From positions 62,001 to 126,000 of the forward strand of contig NZ_JALDAX010000011.1 of assembly GCF_022698145.1 (NCBI RefSeq): a DNA stretch of 64,000 nt, in the 5' to 3' direction. The notes beneath the pieces were generated by a model. It was not told the origin of the DNA and did not search any database. It was given only the letters and a program-made list of their open reading frames with translations. Shown in pieces: positions 34,806 to 43,927 of the stretch; within the stretch, counting starts at the first letter, position 1, and every line of letters begins with the position of its first letter. Both the position numbers and the translations under genes were made by a program. The stretch is from Streptomyces spinosisporus. GTDB lineage: Bacteria > Actinomycetota > Actinomycetes > Streptomycetales > Streptomycetaceae.

Positions 34806-36515
34806 ATGACGGACACCCAGCACACGTCGGGCACCGACGGCGGCGACGCCGTCGTGTCCGCCTTCAACGCCGTCGGCGCCGACCACATCTTCTGCTCCTC
34901 GGGGTCCGAGTGGGCCCCGGTGTGGGAGTCCCTGGCCCGGCACCACCGGGACGGAATCCCCTGCCCCGACTATCTGGACCTCACGCACGAGACCGTCGCC
35001 GTCGGCATGGCCACCGGGTACGGGCTCCTCGCGCGGCGCCCGCAGGGCGTGCTCCTGCACGCGGCCCCCGGCCTGCTGCAGGGCTCCATGGCCGTGCACG
35101 GCGCGCTGCTCGCCGGGGTCCCGATGGTGGTCGCCTCCTCCGAGTCGACCACCTACGGCGACGGGCCCGGCCCGGACCCTGGCGGTCAGTGGTACCGCAA
35201 CCTGTCCATCGTGGGCGGCCCGCACGGCGTCGCCCGGCCGTTCACCAAGTGGTCCAACGAGGCCGCGAGCGTGCACACCCTGCCCGCGATGATCACGCGG
35301 GCGGCGGAGCTGTCCTGGCGGGCGCCCGCGGGACCGGCGTATCTGAACATCCCGCTGGAGATCCTGCTGGAGGAGTGGGACGGCCGCGAGTCCGGACCCG
35401 TGGTCGCCCCCGGCTCCACGCACAGCTCGCCCGAAGAGGTCGATCTCGTCGCCCGGTTGATGCGCGGGGCGGTGAACCCCGTGATCGTCACGGAGACGGC
35501 CGGGCGTGAGACGGGCGGCTTCGAGGCCCTCGTGGCCTTCGCCGAGGCATGGAGCATCCCGGTCGTCGAGCCCGACTCGGCGGTGTGCGCCAACTTCCCG
35601 CGCACCCACCCGCTGCACGCCGGCAGCGACATCGGCCCCTGGATGGACGAGGCCGACCTGATCCTGCTCGTGAACTGCCGTGCCCCCTTCTACCCGCCGT
35701 CCCGCCGTCCCGCCGAGGCAAAGGTCGTGGTGATCGATGAAGTGCCGCAACGCCCGCATGTGGTCCACCAAGTGCTCTTCGCGGACCGCTACTTGGAAGG
35801 CGACGTCGCCAACACCCTGCGCCAGCTGACCAAGCGGGCCAAGGAACTCGACGAGACCGTGGTGAGCGCACGCCGCGCGGCCCAGGAAGAGCGGCACGCC
35901 GCCGAACAGGCCGCCGTCGCGGCCGCCGAGGCCAGGGCGACGGACGCCGAGGGCATCGACCCGGTACTGGTCGCCGCGAGTCTGCGCAGGCTGCTCGACG
36001 GCAGGAACGGCATCGTGGTCGACGAGACGATCACCCACAGCCGTGTCGTCAAGCGCCATCTGCAGACGTCCGAGCCCGACTCGTACTTCTATGTGCAGGG
36101 CGGCCTCGGCCAGGGCATCGCGGTCGCCCTCGGCGTCAAACTCGCCGCCCCCGAGCGCCCGGTGGCGCTCACCATCGGCGACGGCGCCTTCACCTACAAC
36201 CCGGTCATCCCGTCGTACGACGCCTCCAAGGCGTACGAACTGCCGCTGCTGATCGTGGTGTTCAACAACCGTGTCTACCAGTCGATGAATCTCAACCACC
36301 GCCGCTTCTACCCCGACGGGGCGGCCGCCGAGACGGGGGAGTGGCTCGGCACCGATCTGCACCGGCTGCCCCGGCTCGCCGCCTTCGCCGAGCCGTTCGG
36401 CCTGCACACCGAGACCGTCGACACCCCGGACGCGCTCGCGCCCGCCCTGGAGCGCGCCCTCAAGGCCGTGACCGAAGGCACCACCGCTGTCGTCGACGTC
36501 CTCGTCACCCGCTGA
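34806..36515 (+). CDS. Thiamine-diphosphate-dependent decarboxylase/synthase
   Basis: 569 aa, 13 bp after the amidohydrolase. All three ThDP-enzyme domains are present. HETVAVGMATGYG (Glu62 the activator) is in the PYR domain. A central domain follows, then a PP domain with IGDGAFTYNPVIPSYDASK leading to FNN, the Mg-ThDP motif. It resembles benzoylformate decarboxylase and acetolactate-synthase-like proteins. It probably decarboxylates a 2-oxoacid of the pathway. The Ala/Glu-rich linker near residues 355-380 looks like a flexible helix. Confidence 0.87.
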   Translation: MTDTQHTSGTDGGDAVVSAFNAVGADHIFCSSGSEWAPVWESLARHHRDGIPCPDYLDLTHETVAVGMATGYGLLARRPQGVLLHAAPGLLQGSMAVHGALLAGVPMVVASSESTTYGDGPGPDPGGQWYRNLSIVGGPHGVARPFTKWSNEAASVHTLPAMITRAAELSWRAPAGPAYLNIPLEILLEEWDGRESGPVVAPGSTHSSPEEVDLVARLMRGAVNPVIVTETAGRETGGFEALVAFAEAWSIPVVEPDSAVCANFPRTHPLHAGSDIGPWMDEADLILLVNCRAPFYPPSRRPAEAKVVVIDEVPQRPHVVHQVLFADRYLEGDVANTLRQLTKRAKELDETVVSARRAAQEERHAAEQAAVAAAEARATDAEGIDPVLVAASLRRLLDGRNGIVVDETITHSRVVKRHLQTSEPDSYFYVQGGLGQGIAVALGVKLAAPERPVALTIGDGAFTYNPVIPSYDASKAYELPLLIVVFNNRVYQSMNLNHRRFYPDGAAAETGEWLGTDLHRLPRLAAFAEPFGLHTETVDTPDALAPALERALKAVTEGTTAVVDVLVTR

Positions 36516-36535
36516 CCCTGGAGCAACCCGCCACC

Positions 36536-37606
36536 ATGTCCGAGAACCCGTCCCAAGTCCTGGTCCCCGCAGCGGAGTTGCGCACCTTCTCCGCCGCGCT
36601 TCTGGAGAAGGGAGGCCTCAGCGCCGAGCACGCCCGCACCACCGCCGACGTCTTCGTCTGGGCCGCGCAGCGCGGCGTCGACTCCCACGGCATCGCCCGC
36701 GTCCCCGCCTATCTGGACCTGCTCGCCAAAGGCGTCGCCAACGCCCGGCCCGAAATGGCGATTGCGTCGACGACCCCCGCCGCCGCCGTCCTCGACGCCG
36801 ACCGTGCCCCCGGCCCGGTCGCCCTGAGCGCGGCCGCTGACGAAGCGGTACGGCGGGCGCGACAGACCGGCACCGCCACCGTGGGCGTCCGGCGCACCGT
36901 GCACACCGGTGCCATCGGCTACTACGTCTCGAAGATCGCCGAGCAGGGCCTGATCGGCATCGGCTTCGTGGCCGGCATGCCCAACATGGCCTACACCGGC
37001 GTCAAGGGCGCCGCCGTGGCCACCAGCCCCCTCGCCGTCGCCGTACCGGCGCGCGACCACGCGCCGCTGCTCCTCGACATGGCCACCGCCACCATCGCCC
37101 TGGGCAGGATCCGCCAGGCGAAGGCGAGCGGCACCCCGCTGCCCGAAGGTGCGGCCGCCACCGAGGACGGCACCCCGACCACCGACCCGGACAAGGCGGT
37201 CCTGCCGCTCCCGCTGGGCGGCGCCAAGGGTTCCGGCATGTCACTCGCCTTCGAGCTGCTCACCAGCGTGCTGGTCGGCGCGCCCATCTTCTCCGCGTTC
37301 CACTCCGACGACCCGGCCGGGCGCAAGCACCGCCAGAACGCCCTGCTGATGGCCCTCGACCCGGCCGCCTTCGGGGACGCGGACGCCTTCACCACGGACG
37401 TCGACACCACCCTCGCCACCCTCAAGGACCTGCCGGTGGCCGACGGCGCCGACGGCGTCTTCTACCCCGGCGAACGCAGCGCCCTGGTGGCCGACGAGCG
37501 TGGGGCGCGGGGCATCCCCGTAACCCCGAAGCTGTGGCGCGAACTGACCGAACGTGCCGGGCAGTTGGGTGTGCCGCTGCCGGACGCGGCCGACCGGGCG
37601 CTCTGA
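36536..37606 (+). CDS. Malate/L-lactate dehydrogenase (LDH2) family oxidoreductase
   Basis: 356 aa. LDH2-type signatures are DSHGIARVPAYLD (His about 52), VRRTVHTGAIGYYV with the catalytic His, and LPLGGAKGSGMSLAFE. The family reduces or oxidises 2-hydroxy/2-oxoacids with NAD(P)H (malate, sulfolactate, diketogulonate). It is the last gene of the second catabolic operon and would supply or remove the 2-oxoacid used by the ThDP enzyme. The ribosome site (GGAG, 12 bases off) is weak, so it may depend on coupling to the gene before. Confidence 0.88.
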   Translation: MSENPSQVLVPAAELRTFSAALLEKGGLSAEHARTTADVFVWAAQRGVDSHGIARVPAYLDLLAKGVANARPEMAIASTTPAAAVLDADRAPGPVALSAAADEAVRRARQTGTATVGVRRTVHTGAIGYYVSKIAEQGLIGIGFVAGMPNMAYTGVKGAAVATSPLAVAVPARDHAPLLLDMATATIALGRIRQAKASGTPLPEGAAATEDGTPTTDPDKAVLPLPLGGAKGSGMSLAFELLTSVLVGAPIFSAFHSDDPAGRKHRQNALLMALDPAAFGDADAFTTDVDTTLATLKDLPVADGADGVFYPGERSALVADERGARGIPVTPKLWRELTERAGQLGVPLPDAADRAL

Positions 37607-37651
37607 CTCGGGGCACAGGCCCCGCACAGTTCGGCATGGCATCGTCGCCCC

Positions 37652-38374
37652 ATGTCCGCAAGTGCTGTGGCCCGTAAGGCCGGGGTTCGTGTGCTCATCG
37701 TCGATGACGAGCCCGAGCTCACCGAGCTGTTGTCGGCGGCCGTCGCCGAGGCGGGGTGGCGGCCGTTCACGGCGGAGGACGGCCGGGGCGCGCTGCGGGT
37801 GACACGGGCCTGCGCGCCGCACGTCGTCGTGCTCGACGGCATGCTCCCCGACGTGGACGGGGTGGAGGTGCTGCGCCGCCTGCGGGGCGAGAACGCGAAG
37901 GTGCCGGTGCTCATGCTCACCGCGCGGGACGCGCTGGAGGACCGGATCGCGGGCCTGTCGGCGGGCGCGGACGACTATGTGACCAAGCCGTTCTCGCTGG
38001 AGGAGGTCATGCTCCGGCTGCGCGGGCTGCTGCGCCGCGCCGGGGCGGGCGAGGAGGCGTACGACGACGGACCCGTACGGGTGCTGGGCGACCTCGTGGC
38101 CGCCGAGCGGACGCGGGAGGTGCACCGCGGCGGGACCCCGGTCCCGCTCACCGCCAAGGAGTTCGACCTGCTCTGGTTCCTGCTCGGCCACCCCCACCAG
38201 GTGCTGAGCAAGGCGCAGATCCTCGACCACGTCTGGAACGCCTCGTTCGACGGGGAGGGCAATCTCGTCGAGGTCTACGTGTACAGCCTGCGCGCCAAGA
38301 TCGACAAAGGACGGCCGTCGATGATCCGCACGGTGCGTGGCGTCGGCTATGTGATCAGGGCCGCGGAGGACTGA
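37652..38374 (+). CDS. OmpR/PhoB-type response regulator
   Basis: 240 aa. The receiver domain has VDDEPE, phospho-acceptor Asp62 (LDGMLPD), TARD and YVTKPF. It is followed by a winged-helix DNA-binding domain (LTAKEFDLLWFLLGHPHQVLSKAQIL, then VEVYVYSLRAKI and RTVRGVGYVIR). It is followed directly by its sensor kinase. Targets and signal are unknown; the next gene, the DUF3500 protein, is one candidate. Confidence 0.93.
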   Translation: MSASAVARKAGVRVLIVDDEPELTELLSAAVAEAGWRPFTAEDGRGALRVTRACAPHVVVLDGMLPDVDGVEVLRRLRGENAKVPVLMLTARDALEDRIAGLSAGADDYVTKPFSLEEVMLRLRGLLRRAGAGEEAYDDGPVRVLGDLVAAERTREVHRGGTPVPLTAKEFDLLWFLLGHPHQVLSKAQILDHVWNASFDGEGNLVEVYVYSLRAKIDKGRPSMIRTVRGVGYVIRAAED

Positions 38375-38429
38375 GATCGAGGCCTACGACCGCACCGGTC
38401 GGCCGGGGCGCTCGCTGCGGGCCCGACTG

Positions 38430-39857
38430 GTGTTCTTCATCTCCGTGACGATGGTCGTCGTCTGCGGGGCCATGGCCCTGACCACGGTGGTCGTCCAGCG
38501 CGCCCATCTGCTGGCGGACCTGGACCAGCGAGTCACCGACGCGGCCGAGCGCAGCCAGGGCGGTCTGCAGTACAGGACGGGCGGCGCGACCGACCTGGGG
38601 TTCCTCGACGAGCGCGGACAACCGGTCGGAACGCTCGCCGCCCGCTTCGACGACGACGGACGGGTCATCGCCGCCGAGGTGGTCACCGGCGACGGACGCC
38701 GGAAGGTCCTCTCCGCCTCCCAGCGTGCCGCCCTCGCCGGGATCGCCCCGGACGGCTCGCTGCACACGCGCACCGTCCCGGACCTGGGCACGTATCGGCT
38801 CACCGCCCTCGCGGGCGACGGCGTTCCCGTGCTGGCCGGGCTGCCCATGGACGACGTCCAGCGCATCATCGACGACCTCGTCGTGCTGGAAGCCGTGATC
38901 ACCGCGCTCGGACTCGCCGTCGCCGGCGGGGTGTCCGCGGTGGTCGTCCGGCGTCAACTGCGGCCGCTGGCACGGGTGGCGGCCACCGCCGTCGAGGTCG
39001 CACGCGTACCGCTGGACCGGGGCGAGGTCGGCGCACTCACGCGGGTCCCGGCCGGGGACACCGACCCCGGCACCGAGGCCGGGCAGGTCGGCGCCGCACT
39101 CAACCGACTGATCGACCACGTCGAGCACGCGATCGCCGCACGTCAGCAGGGAGAGGAAGGCATGCGTCGGTTCCTGGCCGACGCCAGTCACGAACTGCGC
39201 ACACCGCTCGCGTCGATCGCCGGGTACGCCGAGCTGATGGACCGCGGCAGCGAGCGGATCGACCCCGAACTGGCCTGGCGGCGGGTCTCCGCCCAGTCGG
39301 CGCGCATGTCGGGACTGGTGGAGGACCTGCTGCTGCTCGCCCGCCTCGACGAGGGACGGCCCCTGCAAAGGGCGGAGGTGAACCTGGCGACCCTCGTCGC
39401 CGAGGCCGTATGGGATGCGCGGGCCGCGGGCAGCGATCACGAGTGGCAGCTGGCGCTGCGCCTCGACGGCGGCCCGGCAACGGTGGTCGGCGATGCGGCG
39501 CGGCTGCATCAGGTGGTGGCCAATCTGCTGGCCAACGCCCGTCTGCACACTCCGGCGGGCACCAGGGTCACGGTCGTCGTCGAGGCGACGGTCGCGGACT
39601 GTGTGATCCGCGTCCAGGACGACGGACCCGGCATTCCCGCGGACCTCCTCCCGTCGGTCTTCGAGCGCTTCACCCGGGGCGACATCTCCCGCAACCGTGC
39701 AACCGGCGGCTCCGGCCTGGGCCTTGCCATCGCCGCGGCCATCACCCAGGCCCACGGCGGGCGCATCGAGACGAGCAGCGGGCCGGGACACACCGAGTTC
39801 GCCGTACGTCTGCCGGCCGCTGGGCACACGTCCGTGGCGCCGGCCCCCGAACTCTAA
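38430..39857 (+). CDS. Sensor histidine kinase
   Basis: 475 aa from the GTG at 38430, the first ordinary in-frame start, though this would begin inside the first membrane helix. A better N-terminus (EAYDRTGRPGRSLRARL) would begin at an ATC at 38376, five bases after GGAGGA. Domains are a membrane helix (~2-24), a sensor loop, a second helix (~145-165), HAMP, HisKA with FLADASHELRTPLASIAGY and HATPase with NLLANARLHTP, DDGPGI and GGSGLGLAIA. It phosphorylates the preceding regulator. Confidence 0.9.
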   Translation: MFFISVTMVVVCGAMALTTVVVQRAHLLADLDQRVTDAAERSQGGLQYRTGGATDLGFLDERGQPVGTLAARFDDDGRVIAAEVVTGDGRRKVLSASQRAALAGIAPDGSLHTRTVPDLGTYRLTALAGDGVPVLAGLPMDDVQRIIDDLVVLEAVITALGLAVAGGVSAVVVRRQLRPLARVAATAVEVARVPLDRGEVGALTRVPAGDTDPGTEAGQVGAALNRLIDHVEHAIAARQQGEEGMRRFLADASHELRTPLASIAGYAELMDRGSERIDPELAWRRVSAQSARMSGLVEDLLLLARLDEGRPLQRAEVNLATLVAEAVWDARAAGSDHEWQLALRLDGGPATVVGDAARLHQVVANLLANARLHTPAGTRVTVVVEATVADCVIRVQDDGPGIPADLLPSVFERFTRGDISRNRATGGSGLGLAIAAAITQAHGGRIETSSGPGHTEFAVRLPAAGHTSVAPAPEL

Positions 39858-40021
39858 GTGTCTGCACAGAAGCCCAGTTCAGGGCGGCGCCGACGGTTCG
39901 ATGCGCCTGTTTTCGCACCACGTCCGGGCTCCGACTTCAGGTGTGCCTCAGCTCGGTCCGCGACAGTCGTGACACCACGGCGGTCCGGCAGGGACACGCC
40001 ACGACGAAGGGAAGCGCGACG

Positions 40022-41362
40022 ATGACCGAGCTCGACGCCGCAGAGCCGACCGACCGGGAGCCGCACTCCGACGCCGGCCGCAGCGCCCACGCGAGCCGCC
40101 GCACCTTCATGCGCAAGGTCTTCTTCGCGAGCGGCGCCACGGCGGTGGTCACGATGGGCGGAGCCGGCGCCTGGGCCGCGATGGCCGACGACACCACGGG
40201 CACGGCCGACGCATCGGCCACTCCCGTGCCGAGCGGCGTCCCCAGCGGCGGCCCGGGCGGCGGTGCGGGCGGACCCGGGAACCAGTCGATCACCGAGGAG
40301 TTCTTCGGGCTGACGACCGACGGCAAGCGGATCGACGACCTGTTCACCATCCACTCCACCAAGGTCGACACCGCCCCGGTGATCTCCGCGGCCGAGGCGT
40401 TCCTCGCCGGGCTCTCCGACACCCAGAGGTCCTCGACCCAGTTCACGGTCCACTCCACCGAGTGGCGGCTGTGGAGCAACGTCGACTCCTACGAGCGCCA
40501 GGGCGTCTCCCTCGCCGACCTGAGCGACGATCAGAAGGCGCTGGGCACCGCTCTGTTGAAGGCGGCGCTGAGCGCGGACGGTCTGGAGACCACGGAGAAG
40601 ATCCGCAGGATCAACCAGGCGGCGGGCGAGGCGATCGGCAACACCGACTCCTTCAACGAGGACGCCTACTACTGGACCGTGATGGGCACACCGTCGGACA
40701 GCGAGCCGTGGGGCTTCCAGTTCGACGGCCACCACCTGGTCCTCAACTACTTCGTCCTCGGCGACCAGGTCGTGATGAGCCCCTGCTTCTGGGGCTCGGA
40801 ACCCACGTCCATGAAGATCGACGGCGAGACGGTCACCGTCTGCCACGAGGAGGTCCTCGCGAGCCTCGCCTTCATCAACTCCCTGACCGAGGCGCAGCAG
40901 AAGGTCGCCATCGCCTCCTCGACCAAGTCCAACGAGTCCATGAAGGCCGGCGCCTTCGCCGACAACGCGGTCCAGGCGTACGAAGGCATACAGGGCAGCG
41001 CCCTCACCGGCGCCCAGAAGGCGAAGCTCCTCGGCATCGTCGAGGCCTTCGTGGGGCGGGCGAGGGCCGACGCCGCGCAGGTGCGGTTGGCCGAGGTCCG
41101 CAAGCATCTCGACGACACCTTCGCCACCTGGTCGGGCGGCACCGCGGACGACGCCGCCTTCTACGTCCGGGTGCACAGCCCCGTGGTGTGGGTCGAGGTG
41201 GACTGCCAGGCACCGGGCCCGCTCGCCGGCGCCTACGGCGCCACCCAGGGCAGCGGTCCGACGCAGATGCACGTCCACTCCGTCATCCGCACCCCGAACG
41301 GCAACGACTACGGAAAGGAACTCCTGCGGCAGCACTACCTGACCTCACCCCACCACCGGTGA
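40022..41362 (+). CDS. DUF3500-family protein with Tat-type signal
   Basis: 446 aa, after AAGGGAAG. SRRTFMRKVFFASGATAVV (residues ~26-44) is a twin-arginine export signal. A Gly/Pro/Ser-rich linker to about residue 90 suggests anchoring or wall crossing. The rest is a DUF3500 domain, with EEFFGLTTDGKRID.., FQFDGHHLVLNYFV and a late HVHSVIRTPNGNDYG block. The His-rich motifs may bind metal. No activity is established that I know of. It converges with and overlaps the permease by 18 bp. Confidence 0.82.
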   Translation: MTELDAAEPTDREPHSDAGRSAHASRRTFMRKVFFASGATAVVTMGGAGAWAAMADDTTGTADASATPVPSGVPSGGPGGGAGGPGNQSITEEFFGLTTDGKRIDDLFTIHSTKVDTAPVISAAEAFLAGLSDTQRSSTQFTVHSTEWRLWSNVDSYERQGVSLADLSDDQKALGTALLKAALSADGLETTEKIRRINQAAGEAIGNTDSFNEDAYYWTVMGTPSDSEPWGFQFDGHHLVLNYFVLGDQVVMSPCFWGSEPTSMKIDGETVTVCHEEVLASLAFINSLTEAQQKVAIASSTKSNESMKAGAFADNAVQAYEGIQGSALTGAQKAKLLGIVEAFVGRARADAAQVRLAEVRKHLDDTFATWSGGTADDAAFYVRVHSPVVWVEVDCQAPGPLAGAYGATQGSGPTQMHVHSVIRTPNGNDYGKELLRQHYLTSPHHR

Positions 41363-42853
41363 GGGACTGTCACTGGCGCTGCCACCGGCCGCCGTCAGCC
41401 GGTAGGCGCGGCGACCCCGGGTGATCCAGGTCAGCCAGGCCAGCAGCAGCGCCAGGGCGAGGGTGACACCGGCGTAGTTGAAGGACTCGGCGGTGATCGG
41501 GGCCGACTGGGGCAGACAGAAGACCACCGTGATGACGACGACGTAGGCGACGGCGACGACACCGATCGGCCGTCGCCAGCGTCCGAGACTCCACGGCCCC
41601 GGTCGGTACCGATCGCCCTTGCGCAGGGCGAGGAAGACGGGGATGCCGTAAGCGGGGATCATGCCGACCGCGTTGATCGCGGTGATGGCGCCGTAGGCGG
41701 CGGGCGACCACAGGGCGGGCAGGGCGAGCACGAACGGGACGCAGATCGCCAGCCATACGGCCGGTACGGGGGTCCTGGTCCGGCCGCTGACCCGCCGCCA
41801 GGTCCGCCAGCCCGGGAGGGCGCGGCTGCGGGAGAAGGCGTAGATCATGCGGCTCGCGGCGGCGACCTCGGCGTTGCCGCAGAACAACATGGCCACGATC
41901 ACGACCAGCAGCAGGGACTTGGCGCCGCCGGTGCCGAGGACGTCGAGGAAGATCTGCGCGGGCGGCACGCCGGTCGCGGTGTTCCGGGTGGCGTCGTAGT
42001 CCTGGATGGCGGCGAGCATCCCGGCGAGCAGGACGAAGCCCGCGATCCAGGAGACGGTGACGGCGTGGACGATGCCCCTGGGGGCGGACGTCTGCGCCTC
42101 GGTCGTCTCCTCGGCGACGTGGGCGCTGGCGTCGTAGCCGCAGAAGGTGTAGCCCGCGAGCAGGGCGCCGATCAGGCAGACGTACAACGGGCTGGTGAAG
42201 CCGGTGTCGTTGTTGAAGTGGGTGAGGACGAACCGCGCCGAACGGTGCTGGTCGGGGGCGAGAGCGAGGGCGCCGACGATGACGGCGACGCCGGCCAACT
42301 GCCACCAGACCGAGATCGAGTTGAGCACGGTGACCAGACGCACGCCGCGCAGGTTCAGCAGACCGTGCAGCAGCAGGATGCACCCGAAGACGACGAGGGT
42401 GGTGGTGACGGTCGGCGTCACGTCCCACTGCAGTTGCGCGAAGGCGCCGATGAAGGTCGCCGCACCGTAGTCGATCCCCGCGATCGCGCCCAGCAGGCCC
42501 AGCAGATTGAGCCAGCCGGTGGTCCAGCCCCAGCGGGGGCCGCCGAGCTTGTCGGCCATGAAGTACGGTCCGCCGCTCGTGGGGTAGGCGGAGACCACAT
42601 CTGCCAGGGACATCCCGACGAGCAGCGTCATGAAGCCGATGACGACCCAGCTGCCGAGCATGACCGCGGGACCGCCGTGGTCGAGGCCGTAGCCGAACAG
42701 GCTCATGCCGCCGGCCAGGATGCAGATGACGGAGAAGCTGATCGCGAAGTTCCCGAACACGCCCATTCTGCGGGCGAGTTCGGCCTTGATGCCGAGCCGG
42801 GCCAGGACGGTGTCGTCCTGACCCGGCGGTGGTGCCGCTGCACTGCGAGACAT
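41345..42853 (-). CDS. APC-family amino acid permease
   Basis: 502 aa from the ATG at 42853 (GGGGGA six bases before); a GTG one codon earlier is possible. About 12 hydrophobic segments are present. The N-terminal SFSVICILAGGMSLFGYGL and the SAYPTSGGPYFMADKLGG loop are typical of the amino acid/choline (AmAT/BAT1-like) branch of the APC superfamily. It probably imports an amino acid or amine by proton symport. It converges with the DUF3500 gene. Confidence 0.88.
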   Translation of the reverse strand: MSRSAAAPPPGQDDTVLARLGIKAELARRMGVFGNFAISFSVICILAGGMSLFGYGLDHGGPAVMLGSWVVIGFMTLLVGMSLADVVSAYPTSGGPYFMADKLGGPRWGWTTGWLNLLGLLGAIAGIDYGAATFIGAFAQLQWDVTPTVTTTLVVFGCILLLHGLLNLRGVRLVTVLNSISVWWQLAGVAVIVGALALAPDQHRSARFVLTHFNNDTGFTSPLYVCLIGALLAGYTFCGYDASAHVAEETTEAQTSAPRGIVHAVTVSWIAGFVLLAGMLAAIQDYDATRNTATGVPPAQIFLDVLGTGGAKSLLLVVIVAMLFCGNAEVAAASRMIYAFSRSRALPGWRTWRRVSGRTRTPVPAVWLAICVPFVLALPALWSPAAYGAITAINAVGMIPAYGIPVFLALRKGDRYRPGPWSLGRWRRPIGVVAVAYVVVITVVFCLPQSAPITAESFNYAGVTLALALLLAWLTWITRGRRAYRLTAAGGSASDSPSPVVG

Positions 42854-43019
42854 CACGAATCCCCCGGAGTCGACGATCGTGCCTTCCCCATGTGTGTTCC
42901 CCGTGGGACACGTGATGACTCGTCAGCAGCCTGGGGCCGCTGGTACGAGGAGCCTCGCCCTGGCCCGCAGGTGCGGCGCCCAGCCGGGACCGACCTCACG
43001 ATGCACACAAGCCGTCTCC

Positions 43020-43433
43020 TCAGCCCGGTGCGATCTCCGAGATCAGTGCTCGCACCAGCGCTTCGATCGCGTCGCGGATCGTGCGTACCGCGTCGATGCC
43101 CTGTCCTGCGGGGTCGTCGAGCTGCCAGTCGAGGTACCGCTTGCCGGGGAAGACCGGGCAGGCGTCGCCGCACCCCATGGTGATCACGACGTCGGAGGCC
43201 TGGACGGCTTGTGCGGTGAGGATCTTCGGGGTGCCGGCGGAGATGTCGATGCCGATCTCGCGCATCGCGTCGACCACGGCCGGGTTGACGGTTGCGGCGG
43301 GGGCGGAGCCGGCGGAGCGGACGTCGACGCGGCCGCCCACGAGGTGTTCGAGGAAGGCCGCGGCCATCTGGGACCGGCCCGCGTTGTGGACGCAGACGAA
43401 CAGCACGGAGGGGCGCGAAGGCCGGTCGTTCAC
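43020..43433 (-). CDS. arsC: Arsenate reductase ArsC, low-molecular-weight phosphatase type
   Basis: 137 aa from a GTG at 43433 that overlaps the arsR stop (GTGA). The CX5R loop FVCVHNAGRSQMAA (Cys14 to Arg20) is the active site. DACPVFPGKRYLDWQLDDPAG near residues 90-110 has further redox Cys and the Asp of the LMW-PTP fold. The product is arsenite, formed with thioredoxin or mycothiol as reductant. It is the second gene of an arsR-arsC operon, and no arsenite pump lies nearby. Confidence 0.92.
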   Translation of the reverse strand: MNDRPSRPSVLFVCVHNAGRSQMAAAFLEHLVGGRVDVRSAGSAPAATVNPAVVDAMREIGIDISAGTPKILTAQAVQASDVVITMGCGDACPVFPGKRYLDWQLDDPAGQGIDAVRTIRDAIEALVRALISEIAPG

Positions 43434-43822
43434 GAGGGAAGCCCTTCCGGTGGAGCGCCGGCCGCGGTCCGCGCGGTGGTGAGGAACCCCGCGAGCCGGT
43501 CCAGGACACCCGGCAGCACCCAGTAGTAGACCCAGGTCCCACGGCGCTCGCAGTCGATGAGTCCGGCCTGCCTCAGGAGCTTGAGGTGGTGGGAGACGGT
43601 CGGCTGGGACAGGTCGAAGGCCGGGGTCAGCTCGCACACGCAGACCTCGCCGCCCTCTCCCCGCGAGGCGATCATCGACATCAGCCGCAGCCGGATCGGG
43701 TCGCCCAGGGCCTTGAACACCCTGGCCAGCTCGACCGCCCGGTCCTCGTCCAGCGGCGCGGCGGACAGCCCCGGGCAGCAGGCGCCGTCCTGGCCGATCA
43801 CCACCAGCTCTTCGTTCGTCAT
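43430..43822 (-). CDS. arsR: ArsR-family arsenic-responsive repressor
   Basis: 130 aa from the ATG at 43822; an ATG at 43843, inside the operator repeat, would add 7 residues. The winged helix is ARVFKALGDPIRLRLMSMIA.. with recognition helix LSQPTVSHHLKLLRQAGLI. EVCVCELTPAF holds the CxC of classical As(III) sensors, and an N-terminal CC pair (DGACCPG) may add ligands. Metalloid binding frees the divergent arsR/arsM promoter. Confidence 0.92.
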   Translation of the reverse strand: MTNEELVVIGQDGACCPGLSAAPLDEDRAVELARVFKALGDPIRLRLMSMIASRGEGGEVCVCELTPAFDLSQPTVSHHLKLLRQAGLIDCERRGTWVYYWVLPGVLDRLAGFLTTARTAAGAPPEGLPS

Positions 43823-43831
43823 GAACTCTAT

Positions 43832-43880
43832 ATTGACGTTCATCGATCCAAGGCGCAAGCTTGCATTGATGAACGTCAAT
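43832..43880. promoter_or_regulatory. ArsR operator: 13-bp inverted repeat
   Basis: ATTGACGTTCATC (43832-43844) and its exact complement GATGAACGTCAAT (43868-43880) face each other across 23 bp. They lie in the divergent arsR/arsM region, so one repressor dimer at each arm could close both promoters. The left arm covers the alternative arsR start. Confidence 0.8.
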
Positions 43881-43927
43881 ACAGGCCGTCTTGGGGCGCA
43901 GTGCGCCCCTTCATCCAGGAGTGCGTC

